The notes below the pieces were generated by a model. It searched no databases. It was given only the letters and a program-made list of their open reading frames with translations, and was not told the DNA's origin. Shown here in pieces: positions 34,625 through 43,100 of a stretch of DNA of 64,000 nucleotides. Location of the stretch: the NCBI GenBank assembly GCA_013390745.1, contig JACASX010000005.1, positions 1 to 64,000 on the forward strand. The letters are read 5' to 3'. The position numbers were made by a program, and so were the translations under genes. Each line of letters begins with the position of its first letter. Position 1 is the stretch's first letter. Source of the stretch: Marine Group I thaumarchaeote (GTDB taxonomy: Archaea > Thermoproteota > Nitrososphaeria > Nitrososphaerales > Nitrosopumilaceae).

Positions 34625-35653
34625 ATGACAAAGAAGGCAGCAGTAATCAAGGGTGATGGAACAGGACCTGAGCTTGTCAATGCAATGCTTCATGTCTTAA
34701 AGGAATGCAATACGCAAATTGAACTAGTTTTATGTGAAGCAGGTTCTGAACAGTGGGAAAAACATGGTGGTCAGACATACATTCCTGAGGAAACTCAAAA
34801 AATCATGGATGAAAGCGATGCCTGTTATAAAGGACCGACAACTACTATCCCTTCTCCAAATGCACCAAGAAGTGTTGCAGTTTCGACCAGACAAAAATTT
34901 GAGCTGTATGCAAATGTAAGGCCAATTAAGACATATGACAGATTATCACCAGATAAAAAATTAGACTTTATATGCTTTAGAGAAGCAACTGAGGGACTAT
35001 ATGCAGGAATTGAATTTAATCTATCTGATGACTCTGCAATTGCAATTAGAAAAACTACAAGAAAAGGTTGCAAAAGAATTGTTGATGCTGCTTTTGATTG
35101 GGCTAAAAAGAACAATTTATCCAAAGTTACAGCAATTACAAAAAGAAATATCCTAAAGAGAACTGATGGAATTTTCTGGGGAGAAGTAGAACGCGCTGCA
35201 AGAGAGAATCCTGAAATCGAGATCGAAGAGTATTACATTGATAATATGACACAGCAACTGGTTAAAAATCCAGAGAGATTCAACAATTCTGTTTTAATTA
35301 GCACAAACTTGTTTATGGATATTATTTCAGAGTGTGCATCAGGCAATATTGGTTCCATTGGAAATGTGTACTCTGCAAACATGGGAGACAATTATGCAAT
35401 GTTTGAACCAGCACATGGCAGTGCTCCAAAATACAAAGGAATGGACAAGGTAAACCCAACTGCATCAGTCTTATCAGGAGCGTGGATGGCTGAATACCTA
35501 GGTGAGCCTGAGATAAGAAATGCAATGTTTGCTGCAACAGATGATGTAATCAATGAGGGAAAATATGTCACATATGATATTGGTGGTAATGCTACTACAA
35601 CTCAGATGGCTGATGCAATATCTACCATTGCAAAAGAAAAACTACGGAAGTAA
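34625..35653 (+). CDS. Isocitrate/homoisocitrate dehydrogenase family
   Basis: 342 residues of the decarboxylating dehydrogenase family. Features: VIKGDGTGPELV, substrate loop TRQKFELYANVRP, Lys/Asp residues in IDNMTQQLVKNPERFN, and the cofactor end HGSAPKYKGMDKVNPTASVLSG. The Lys-Tyr pair in APKY is the NADP-binding pair of E. coli-type isocitrate dehydrogenase. Isocitrate dehydrogenase is favoured, but homoisocitrate or isopropylmalate dehydrogenase cannot be excluded, and the lysine pathway upstream needs the homoisocitrate activity. Confidence 0.85.
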   Translation: MTKKAAVIKGDGTGPELVNAMLHVLKECNTQIELVLCEAGSEQWEKHGGQTYIPEETQKIMDESDACYKGPTTTIPSPNAPRSVAVSTRQKFELYANVRPIKTYDRLSPDKKLDFICFREATEGLYAGIEFNLSDDSAIAIRKTTRKGCKRIVDAAFDWAKKNNLSKVTAITKRNILKRTDGIFWGEVERAARENPEIEIEEYYIDNMTQQLVKNPERFNNSVLISTNLFMDIISECASGNIGSIGNVYSANMGDNYAMFEPAHGSAPKYKGMDKVNPTASVLSGAWMAEYLGEPEIRNAMFAATDDVINEGKYVTYDIGGNATTTQMADAISTIAKEKLRK

Positions 35654-36184
35654 TTTAACAGCCTTAACAAGTATTAATTCTTCAAAGAATAGTTTCTTTT
35701 TTGCAAGAATGCTTACACCAAATCCTTCTAGTTTTGTATAGGAAATCAATTTTTTAAAATCAGACAGTGACGATGTAACATAGATGAATTTACCGCCAAG
35801 TTTAATCTGTGATTTAGCTGAATCAATTATTTTAATCGGGATTTCCAATCCATCTTTGCCACCATCTGTTCTGACATCTGACACATCATCTGTATTTAGG
35901 TATGGCATATTACAAATAACAAGATCAAACTGTTGATTTATGGCATCTGCACCATTACAACAAACATTATTGGTCGTAAAATATTCATGTTTTTTTAAAA
36001 CATTGAAAACTAGATCTGTGGCTACAACTAAGGAAAATGATTTCTCTAAAAGAGCAGCCAGATAACCAGACCCCGTACCAATATCTAATGCGCATTCACC
36101 TTTTTCATTTTTAATATAATCAGCTAAAAAGAATGTATCCTCAGATGGAGGATAAGGCTCAGATTCTGACAATTTTTTGTGCAA
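35642..36184 (-). CDS. HemK/Mtq2-like protein methyltransferase
   Basis: 180 residues. PPSEDTFFLADYI, the SAM loop ALDIGTGSGYLAALL and the catalytic NMPY (ICNMPYLNTDD) show the archaeal HemK group, which methylates the Gln of the GGQ loop of release factor aRF1. The usual NPPY is NMPY. It overlaps the upstream KsgA gene by 26 bases and the convergent dehydrogenase gene by 12, so it is the last gene of the L21e-Rpo4-DUF655-KsgA cluster. Confidence 0.88.
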   Translation of the reverse strand: MHKKLSESEPYPPSEDTFFLADYIKNEKGECALDIGTGSGYLAALLEKSFSLVVATDLVFNVLKKHEYFTTNNVCCNGADAINQQFDLVICNMPYLNTDDVSDVRTDGGKDGLEIPIKIIDSAKSQIKLGGKFIYVTSSLSDFKKLISYTKLEGFGVSILAKKKLFFEELILVKAVKLLP

Positions 36185-36860
36185 TTTTTATAATTTCATC
36201 TCCTGACAATTCATCAAGACGCTTTTTAGAAGTTGAATTTAGACCGAACTGTTTTAAAATATTTTGCAAAGTTTTACGTCTATATGAAAAAACCCTGTTA
36301 ACGGTAGAAATCAACACCTTCGATATTAGCTTCTTTTGCTCCAAAAGAATTACAACAGAATCTACTTTTGGGACTGGAGAAAAATTTGATTTTTTAACAT
36401 TCATCAAAAACTTTATCCTAAAACCATAATTTGCTAAGACTGATACTGCCTTATGTTTTTCGTCTGAGCTCAATTTCTCAGCAAACTCCTTTTGTACCAT
36501 TATAACTGCTCGTGAAAATTTTTTTTGCAATAACCATTCTAGAGCAAATCTACTTTTTGAATAAGGAAGATTTGAAACAAAAATAGAAAAACTATGGTCA
36601 GAATCAAAGCCGTCTCCATATTCTAAAACTAGGTTTGGATAATCATGAAAATTAGATTTCGTTGAAAGGTACAAATCTTGATCATTTTCTATTGAAAAAA
36701 CTTGTTTTGCATTTTTGCATAGATATGGAATTAAAATTCCATAGCCGGTTCCTATCTCAAGGACTACATCGTTTCTTGTAATCTTAGCACTGGAAACAAT
36801 GTCTTTTGCAATTGTTTTTGATTTCAGAAAATGCTGTCCCAGATTTTTACGTTTGTTCAT
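36159..36860 (-). CDS. ksgA: 16S rRNA adenine dimethyltransferase (KsgA/Dim1)
   Basis: 233 residues. NLGQHFLKSKTIAKDIV, VLEIGTGYGILIPYL and the catalytic NLPY (VSNLPYSKSRFALEWLL) identify KsgA/Dim1, which dimethylates two adenines near the 3' end of 16S rRNA. The C-terminal part is short compared with bacterial enzymes. It overlaps the DUF655 gene by 4 bases. Confidence 0.95.
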   Translation of the reverse strand: MNKRKNLGQHFLKSKTIAKDIVSSAKITRNDVVLEIGTGYGILIPYLCKNAKQVFSIENDQDLYLSTKSNFHDYPNLVLEYGDGFDSDHSFSIFVSNLPYSKSRFALEWLLQKKFSRAVIMVQKEFAEKLSSDEKHKAVSVLANYGFRIKFLMNVKKSNFSPVPKVDSVVILLEQKKLISKVLISTVNRVFSYRRKTLQNILKQFGLNSTSKKRLDELSGDEIIKIAQKIVRI

Positions 36861-37423
36861 CGTTTAACAAAGAGATTCATTCTTGTTTCCCCTGAAATCT
36901 CTTCAACTATTCTTTGTGACATGTGTTTTATTGGTTCTTTCAAACCTACTCGTTTTTCTATATCAACAAAACTTTCAAATGGTGCTTTTTCTCTTTCCTT
37001 AATTATAATAGTAAGGTATGTTTTGCCAATACCTGGGATCAACTCAAGCGCGTGAATTCTTGGCGTAAGAGGTTGTGCGTTGTTTATGTAATCTACAAAT
37101 TTTGCTTCATTTTTTGTTACAATTGATTCAACTACTGTAGGAATTTCATCTTTTGCAGAATCGGAAATTTTTACATAATCCATTTTGCCTAACACTGACT
37201 GAACTTTAGTTCTTCCTTCTTTTCCAATGTATATCCTCTCACCAACATCAAATGTTGAATTTTCTATTCCCAATATTTCTAGTAGCGTAAGTCTTTCTTC
37301 TCCTAATGCAACCACAATTATTCCTGTCCTTCCACGAACTGTAGTTGATTTAGCACGTGATTTACAATCCAAAACGTATGCGTATTCCTCATACTTTCTT
37401 AACTGGGTATTCCCCATCTCCAA
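36857..37423 (-). CDS. DUF655 protein with helix-hairpin-helix
   Basis: 188 residues of the archaeal DUF655 family: an N-terminal OB-like part (YEEYAYVLDCKSRA, VGERIYIGKEGRTKV) and a C-terminal helix-hairpin-helix (HALELIPGIGKTYLTIIIKERE). The family is a nucleic-acid binder conserved in archaea between Rpo4 and KsgA, as here. Its biochemical role is not established. Confidence 0.88.
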   Translation of the reverse strand: MEMGNTQLRKYEEYAYVLDCKSRAKSTTVRGRTGIIVVALGEERLTLLEILGIENSTFDVGERIYIGKEGRTKVQSVLGKMDYVKISDSAKDEIPTVVESIVTKNEAKFVDYINNAQPLTPRIHALELIPGIGKTYLTIIIKEREKAPFESFVDIEKRVGLKEPIKHMSQRIVEEISGETRMNLFVKR

Positions 37424-37440
37424 AATTAATCACCTAAAAT

Positions 37441-37767
37441 TTATGGATTCTCGTCAATTATTTTGAGGATCTTCTCTAGTGTTTCTGAGAGAATTAATTT
37501 TTTCCATCCAAAAGTGAATGAACGTAATTCTGGTAATGACTTGGGCAGAATATTTATAATTTCAACCGCTTCTTCTTCAGTTAAACCACATTGACTAGTT
37601 AGTTCCTGTTTCATTTTCTTTGCAGCTTTGGGTTCAATCTTGGCAAATTTTGATACGTAATCAAATGTCCAACGCTGAATCTGATCCAGTGATTCAGGAT
37701 TACCTTCTGATAATATCTCCTTAACTTCTGGCAATGAGATCATTCGTTTCTTTACTACTTCTTCCAT
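37441..37767 (-). CDS. rpoF: DNA-directed RNA polymerase subunit Rpo4 (F)
   Basis: 108 residues. The helical HRDC-like pattern RMISLPEVKEILSE..., KFAKIEPKAAKKMKQELTSQCGLTEEEAVEIINILPKSLPELRSF is that of archaeal Rpo4, which pairs with Rpo7 to form the polymerase stalk. It follows L21e after 3 bases, the classic archaeal order. Confidence 0.93.
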   Translation of the reverse strand: MEEVVKKRMISLPEVKEILSEGNPESLDQIQRWTFDYVSKFAKIEPKAAKKMKQELTSQCGLTEEEAVEIINILPKSLPELRSFTFGWKKLILSETLEKILKIIDENP

Positions 37768-37770
37768 AAA

Positions 37771-38070
37771 TTAAACACCAAATGGTTTGATATGATCAAA
37801 TCTTGTGATTAAGGTTTTCGATTTATTACCAAGTTTAATATCAAGAGTAACACTGCGTCTACCAACCTGATTTATTATACCAACTTTGCCATGATATCGC
37901 CTATGTGGTAATCCTTTGTGTTGCCTAGGATCAATAATCACTAGTGCTCTATCACCCTCATGATATTCACGGAGTAAAAATGAAACACCTCTGGGAGCAT
38001 TCTTTGTCATGATAGATCGTGACTTGTGCCTAAATCCATGAGAACGACCAGATGTTTTCTTAGTAGTCAT
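37771..38070 (-). CDS. rpl21e: 50S ribosomal protein L21e
   Basis: 99 residues, strongly basic. RSHGFRHKSRSIMTKNAPRG, DPRQHKGLPHRRYHGKVGII and ITRFDHIKPFGV are L21e signatures. First gene in the L21e-Rpo4-DUF655-KsgA-HemK cluster. Confidence 0.97.
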   Translation of the reverse strand: MTTKKTSGRSHGFRHKSRSIMTKNAPRGVSFLLREYHEGDRALVIIDPRQHKGLPHRRYHGKVGIINQVGRRSVTLDIKLGNKSKTLITRFDHIKPFGV

Positions 38071-38104
38071 ATCAGAATATGACTTGTAAACCCTATTTTA
38101 ATAC

Positions 38105-39208
38105 TTATTCGGAATCTTCAGGTATATCTTCAGTTTTACTATCTACATCAACGCTAGAATCACTTTCTGGTGCATCTTTTGCATCAGATTTTGTCTCTGC
38201 TTCTAATTTTGATGGTTTTGCTGATTTGGCAGATTTTTTCTTTGTGTCTGAATCAGGGTCTTGTACACCAGCTTCTCCCAGCATAAAGATAACTTCCTGT
38301 TCTGGATGATGCGGACTGTCTACCATTCGTGCTATTCTTTTTTTGCCAGATTTTTTAAAGTATATTCTGTATGTGCTTGTATGAGCCACCACATTACCGC
38401 CTATTGGACGTGTAGGGTCACCAAAGAATACATCTGGTGATGCCATTACCTGGTTCGTAGCCAATGCAGCACAATTGTATGTCTCTGCAATTCTAACTAG
38501 TAAGTGAACAAATTTGTTTAATCTTTGTTGACGTACTGAAAGTGTTCCCCTACCTAGATATTCCGCTCTAAACAGACCCACAGCTGAATCAACAATAAGC
38601 AATTTTATGTTATTTTCTCGAATCAACTGACTTGATTCTTCTAAAATTAATGTCTGATGTGCACTGTTGTACGCTCTTGCTACAATGATTTTATCAAGGG
38701 CTTTTTCTGGATCCATTCCAAATGATTTTGCTATAGTCACAATTCTTTCTGGTCGGAATGTATTTTCAGTGTCAATATACAGTACTGTTCCATCTAATCC
38801 GCCTTCCTCTTTTGGTTTTTGAACAGTTACACACATTGTATGGCAAAATTGTGTTTTGCCAGATCCAAATTCACCATAAACTTCAGTTAATGCCTGTGTT
38901 TCAAGTCCACCATCAAGCAACGAATCAAGACATTCTGTGCCTGTGGTTATTCTGCCAATTTCCTGTCGTCTCTTGTAAATTTCTGTTGCGCTAACAAAGT
39001 CCTTAGATATCATTCCTCCTTCAACCAGACACTGTCTTGCCTTTTCAACAATGTTTCCTGCTGTGTCCTTATCCATACCAGTAATTTCTGCTAGTTCTAC
39101 CGGTCCACGTACTATCAGATCCATTATGTGGTGTATCCCAGCGTCACTGAGTTTTTTTGTGGTTACTGGACCTACTCCGGGTAAACTATCTAATCTTAAA
39201 TCTTCCAT
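38105..39208 (-). CDS. radA: DNA repair and recombination protein RadA
   Basis: 367 residues. An N-terminal helix-hairpin-helix (SLPGVGPVTTKKLSDAGI) is followed by the RecA-family ATPase: Walker A GEFGSGKTQ, RIVTIAKSFGMDPE, Walker B LLIVDSAVGLFRAEY, and L2-region ALATNQVMASPDVFFGDPTRPIGGNV. It is the archaeal Rad51 strand-exchange protein. The C-terminus carries an unusual acidic, Ser/Lys-rich tail of about 45 residues. A perfect inverted repeat lies between TATA box and ATG, suggesting regulation. Confidence 0.97.
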   Translation of the reverse strand: MEDLRLDSLPGVGPVTTKKLSDAGIHHIMDLIVRGPVELAEITGMDKDTAGNIVEKARQCLVEGGMISKDFVSATEIYKRRQEIGRITTGTECLDSLLDGGLETQALTEVYGEFGSGKTQFCHTMCVTVQKPKEEGGLDGTVLYIDTENTFRPERIVTIAKSFGMDPEKALDKIIVARAYNSAHQTLILEESSQLIRENNIKLLIVDSAVGLFRAEYLGRGTLSVRQQRLNKFVHLLVRIAETYNCAALATNQVMASPDVFFGDPTRPIGGNVVAHTSTYRIYFKKSGKKRIARMVDSPHHPEQEVIFMLGEAGVQDPDSDTKKKSAKSAKPSKLEAETKSDAKDAPESDSSVDVDSKTEDIPEDSE

Positions 39209-39209
39209 A

Positions 39210-39226
39210 TACCGTATTGTACGGTA
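39210..39226. promoter_or_regulatory. radA operator candidate TACCGTA-TTG-TACGGTA
   Basis: A perfect 7-base inverted repeat with a 3-base centre begins 2 bases before the radA ATG and ends before a TATA-like ACTTAAGTA on the coding strand. A repressor here would cover the start site of a leaderless transcript. The same 7-base arm, in the other orientation, forms the repeat in front of a zinc-finger gene 21 kb downstream. Confidence 0.6.
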
Positions 39227-39292
39227 CCCATACTTAAGTTTGTTCTTTTATTACTTTTATCTCAAAGTGAAAAATTGGTGTAAAATTAACGA

Positions 39293-39481
39293 TTAGTTTC
39301 TACGTGGTCTTCGCCTTCGTCCAGGTTTGTTTTGACCGGGAACTCTCGAGAGAATAAATCGTTTCCTAAAGTTACTTTTATTTCTCAGACTAGCAGAAGT
39401 GCCTACACGTTTACGACCTTCTACCTTTGGTGTCTGGCCTCTAACTTTACCTGCTTTGGTAAGTGAACCGTGTGTTGGCAT
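39293..39481 (-). CDS. rps30e: 30S ribosomal protein S30e
   Basis: 62 residues: MPTHGSLTKAGKVRGQTPKV, ending PGQNKPGRRRRPRRN. This is archaeal/eukaryotic S30e (the ribosomal half of the FAU protein), with no ubiquitin-like fusion. Monocistronic in front of radA. Confidence 0.95.
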   Translation of the reverse strand: MPTHGSLTKAGKVRGQTPKVEGRKRVGTSASLRNKSNFRKRFILSRVPGQNKPGRRRRPRRN

Positions 39482-39525
39482 AGTAAATCGGTTAGTTGTT
39501 GGAATTTATGTATTTGTATATTGAC

Positions 39526-41253
39526 CTACCAGTAATTTGCTTTGACCTTTTCAAGCACCCTTTCATGCTCTCCACCCTTCCGCCTTGCATATTTTTCCAT
39601 AGCACCAAGTGGAACACCGCCCAGAGTTCTGGCTAGACCATTAAATGCTGCTCGTCTAAAAGATCCACGCTGACCAGTTTTGCTCATAAACTTCTTTATT
39701 CCATATTTGAAATTATGCTGCCAAGTCTTGTACATTACAGCAAGTTGTGTTGGATCTGAATCGTTGCCCATATCATAAAACTCTGATTTTTCAAGCAAGC
39801 CTATTGGAATGAACGTTAATGGGGTGGCTGTAAACATAGAGTCAGGCTGTTCCTGTTCAAGCTCACTAATGAGTCTGATTGTTTCCCAGCCATCTTCAGG
39901 TGTCTCATCGTTATCAAGACCCATGATTAATGTAAACGCAGGAATCCAATGATTCTCGTTTAAGGTTTTAACAGACTCTTTGACAACCCAATGCCATTCT
40001 TCTGGCTGGTATGGAGCAAGTTTTCTATCAGCATATTTTTCAATTAATCTTATGCTTCCAGTCTCCAATCCACATTGAATACCTATCAGGTTATCTGCAC
40101 TAGCGTTAATTATCTTTGATAGATTTGGGATTAGTTTCTCGTCTGCAATTGCACCTGCCAGCGTTCCATGAGTTGGGTTTGTATGTTTAACACCAGTAGA
40201 CATGATTGCGGTGAACAGTTCCTCAAGAGCATCACGGTTGGGTTCCATGTTTTTTGTGGTAGTTGGATCCATGCCATAAACAAAAATGTCATCACTATGA
40301 ACCCAAGCTCTATCAAGTCCACCTTTCTTTATGTTCACTTCGATTTCTTTAACTACTTTTTCAGGAGAATAGTATCTTAATGATCTTAATGTAACATCAC
40401 AAAACTTACAGCCTCTTCCACATCCACGCATCACCTCTATCATGCCATGCATGGTTGGTCCAACAATTTCTGGAATATCATCTAGGTCTGGTCTGTCCCA
40501 AAAGTTGACAAACCTTCCATGAATTGTTTTTCCATCGTGTTTAAACTCTTTAATGTCAACTTTGAAATCCTTTCTTTTTCTGAAAGGATCCATATTTTCA
40601 AATTGGCCATCAATTAGATATCTAAAGAAGTCACCCGCATGCCCATCTATTTCAGGAGCAATTCCACCAAGTTCCCCTTCTAAAATTGCATACAAACCAT
40701 ATTCTTCAATCTTTTCAGGTGCATAGTTATACTGCCAAGTACCGGAAGCGCCAGCAATTACCTTTGCATGACTGCCAGTTTTTTTCTTTGCCGCATTGAT
40801 TCGTTGATGTAGTTCACGGCAGTAAAACTCATCGTAAGACATCTGCCTTCTCCCAAATGTGAAAGTCATGGTTACTGGTCCCATTCCAAGTGGATCCATT
40901 TCATGAGTTCCAACAACCTCAGTTTCAGGTCCAATGAATTTTTCAATATGATCAGGATGGGCAACTACTACGTCCTCACGTTTGAAACCGTCACGAAGTA
41001 ATCCAGCCTCTACTTTGCGTAAACCATATGGGGCATATTTTGCCACGCCGTTGATATGAGGTGCATAATTACAAATAAAATCAAACAAAATTTTTGGTGT
41101 TACCTGATTTCCTAAAATCTTGTACCAAATACTGCTTTTATCACGATTTGGATCAAGTGCCGGCGCGCATCCAAAAAATGTAGCCAACGAAAGTCCACGA
41201 TATAAGGACATTAATGTTCGATCTGCGGTTAAAACGATCTTTGGACTTGGCAT
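39526..41253 (-). CDS. Radical SAM protein with N-terminal B12-binding-like region
   Basis: 575 residues. The first 270 (IVLTADRTLMSLYRG..FFGCAPAL, AHPDHIEKFIG, ASGTWQYNY) look like a Rossmann/B12-type region; the radical SAM core starts with EVMRGCGRGCKFCDVTLR (Cys-x3-Cys-x2-Cys), then GIQCGLETGSIRLIEKYA and FTLIMGLDNDETPEDGWETI. The C-terminus is basic. Archaeal members of this broad class include the GDGT ring synthases, so a role in membrane-lipid modification is one possibility; it is not established here. Confidence 0.85.
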   Translation of the reverse strand: MPSPKIVLTADRTLMSLYRGLSLATFFGCAPALDPNRDKSSIWYKILGNQVTPKILFDFICNYAPHINGVAKYAPYGLRKVEAGLLRDGFKREDVVVAHPDHIEKFIGPETEVVGTHEMDPLGMGPVTMTFTFGRRQMSYDEFYCRELHQRINAAKKKTGSHAKVIAGASGTWQYNYAPEKIEEYGLYAILEGELGGIAPEIDGHAGDFFRYLIDGQFENMDPFRKRKDFKVDIKEFKHDGKTIHGRFVNFWDRPDLDDIPEIVGPTMHGMIEVMRGCGRGCKFCDVTLRSLRYYSPEKVVKEIEVNIKKGGLDRAWVHSDDIFVYGMDPTTTKNMEPNRDALEELFTAIMSTGVKHTNPTHGTLAGAIADEKLIPNLSKIINASADNLIGIQCGLETGSIRLIEKYADRKLAPYQPEEWHWVVKESVKTLNENHWIPAFTLIMGLDNDETPEDGWETIRLISELEQEQPDSMFTATPLTFIPIGLLEKSEFYDMGNDSDPTQLAVMYKTWQHNFKYGIKKFMSKTGQRGSFRRAAFNGLARTLGGVPLGAMEKYARRKGGEHERVLEKVKANYW

Positions 41254-41304
41254 TGCGCTAACGTTCGATTTTAGTTATTCAGTTTAAACCTTTTGAACAT
41301 GATT

Positions 41305-42132
41305 CTACACCTTCTCCAATATTCCAGATTTTGCCCTATGTTGGTAACCAAATTCAGCATTTTGCATTAAATGATCCCCATCAAAAATAGTGCCATCTCG
41401 ACACACCAGATCTTCATTAATACAACAGCTTCCACAGATACCAACACCACATTTCATCATGCGTTCAAGGCTTGCTTGAACAAAAATCTGGTTTGATCTT
41501 GCTAGGTTCACTGTCTTATACATCATAAGTTCCGGTCCACAAGTATAAACTGCATCAAAACTATTCTGTCCAAGCAATTCCTCTAATACATCAGTAACAA
41601 ATCCTTTTTTTCCATATGTCCCATCTTCTGTCACGACAATTATTTGGTGTTTATTCTTTTCAAGTAATTTGTTTGCTAGATCTTCAAAAAAAACTTCTTC
41701 CTTTGTCTGAGAACCAATCAAAAGTGTAATCTCATGTGAAGGTTTACAGAAAGTTATCAGTCGTAATAAAGGAACCAATCCAGTTCCTCCACCAACTAGC
41801 AATAGTTTTCCATCCTTGATGTCAAAACAATTTCCATATGGACCACGAACCCCAATATAATCACCCACAGAAAGATTATACATTCCAGTTGATGATTCGC
41901 CTCGCTTTCTAACTGTAAATGCAGCTTTGCCATTCTCTTGTGTGACCATTACGCTCATTGGTAATTCGTTAACGCCTGGAATCCACACCATTGCAAATTG
42001 ACCAGGTAAAACTTTGGATAATACTTGATCAGTAAAGATCAAGGTACGCACAGTTGGTGTTTCATCAATAATTTTTTCAACCGTACACATGTAATGGCTA
42101 TTAGGATCCCTTTGACTGTCCAACCATCTCAC
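41305..42132 (-). CDS. pyrK: Dihydroorotate dehydrogenase electron-transfer subunit (PyrK)
   Basis: 275 residues from the first ATG; an ATG 42 bases later would remove overlap with pyrD and give 261. FAD-binding VRGPYGNCF, GGGTGLVPLLRL and the [2Fe-2S] cysteines in MKCGVGICGSCCINEDLVCRDG identify PyrK, which passes electrons from dihydroorotate dehydrogenase to NAD or a quinone. It overlaps the end of pyrD. Confidence 0.92.
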   Translation of the reverse strand: MRWLDSQRDPNSHYMCTVEKIIDETPTVRTLIFTDQVLSKVLPGQFAMVWIPGVNELPMSVMVTQENGKAAFTVRKRGESSTGMYNLSVGDYIGVRGPYGNCFDIKDGKLLLVGGGTGLVPLLRLITFCKPSHEITLLIGSQTKEEVFFEDLANKLLEKNKHQIIVVTEDGTYGKKGFVTDVLEELLGQNSFDAVYTCGPELMMYKTVNLARSNQIFVQASLERMMKCGVGICGSCCINEDLVCRDGTIFDGDHLMQNAEFGYQHRAKSGILEKV

Positions 42133-43009
42133 CTATACTCGAATATCCCTTTTGTTCCATATAATTCTGAATTCCACTGTTTATCTCCGCAAAAACTTCT
42201 GTCCAATGCTCACCCAATACACTACCAAACTGTACAGCACATGCGCCCGCAAGAATAAATTCTACAGCATCTTGCCAGGTAGAAATACCACCACATCCAA
42301 TAATGGGAACGTCAAACTTGGATGAAATTTCATAAACACATCTAACAGCAATTGGCTTAATGGGAGTTCCAGATAAACCACCAATTTTGTTACTTAGTAT
42401 TGGTTTTCTAGTTTCAACATCTATCGCCATTGCACGAATAGTGTTAATCGCTGTAATACCATCTGCTCCTGCATCACATGCTGCACTAACTGTATCTAGA
42501 TAGTTTGTAGTTCCTAATCCTACTTTTGCTATAACTGGTACATCAGTAAGTAATTTTACTTTTTTCACAATTTTTTTTACAAGTTCAACATCATCGCCAA
42601 CCTCCAGACCTACCTTAGCTACATGAGGACATGACAAATTCAGTTCGTAGGCTGAAACCTTGCAGTTTTCAAACTGCTTGACCATAAAATCAAAATCATC
42701 TTCCACTGAACCAACTAAACTGACAATTATTGGAACATCCTTGTTTGAGGTAATCATTTTTGCAAAATTCGGTGCGCCTGGATTTGACAATCCAACTGCA
42801 TTTAACCATCCACCACCTTTCACACTAAAGATTGTTGGGTTTGCATAGCCATCCCAAGGTTCCTTACTTAATGACTTTGTAACAACAGCACCAGCCCCAG
42901 CGCGGTACAATCGTTCAAAAATATTAAGTGATATACCCAAAATACCAGAAGCAAGAATAGTAGGCCTCTCAAGAGTTAATGTTCCTATTGAAGTTGAGAG
43001 ACTGACTGC
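42101..43009 (-). CDS. pyrD: Dihydroorotate dehydrogenase, catalytic subunit
   Basis: 302 residues from an internal GTG. That start is preferred over an upstream ATG (111 bases earlier, overlapping the divergent nop5 gene) because the family begins at ILASGILG and a TATA box (TTATATGA) lies about 26 bases before the GTG. Family residues include NAVGLSNPG, YELNLSCPH (Cys of class 1B), VIAKVG and IGCGGISTWQDAVEF. Together with PyrK this is the class 1B enzyme of pyrimidine synthesis. Confidence 0.92.
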   Translation of the reverse strand, partial: AVSLSTSIGTLTLERPTILASGILGISLNIFERLYRAGAGAVVTKSLSKEPWDGYANPTIFSVKGGGWLNAVGLSNPGAPNFAKMITSNKDVPIIVSLVGSVEDDFDFMVKQFENCKVSAYELNLSCPHVAKVGLEVGDDVELVKKIVKKVKLLTDVPVIAKVGLGTTNYLDTVSAACDAGADGITAINTIRAMAIDVETRKPILSNKIGGLSGTPIKPIAVRCVYEISSKFDVPIIGCGGISTWQDAVEFILAGACAVQFGSVLGEHWTEVFAEINSGIQNYMEQKGYSSIGEMVGQSKGS

Positions 43010-43100
43010 CACTTTGAATAGTTTGATTATATTCTCATATAACAGTTGATTATCAAATTGTGTTGTTAACTTTTTAACGAGGACAAAGTCGTTATTTGTT

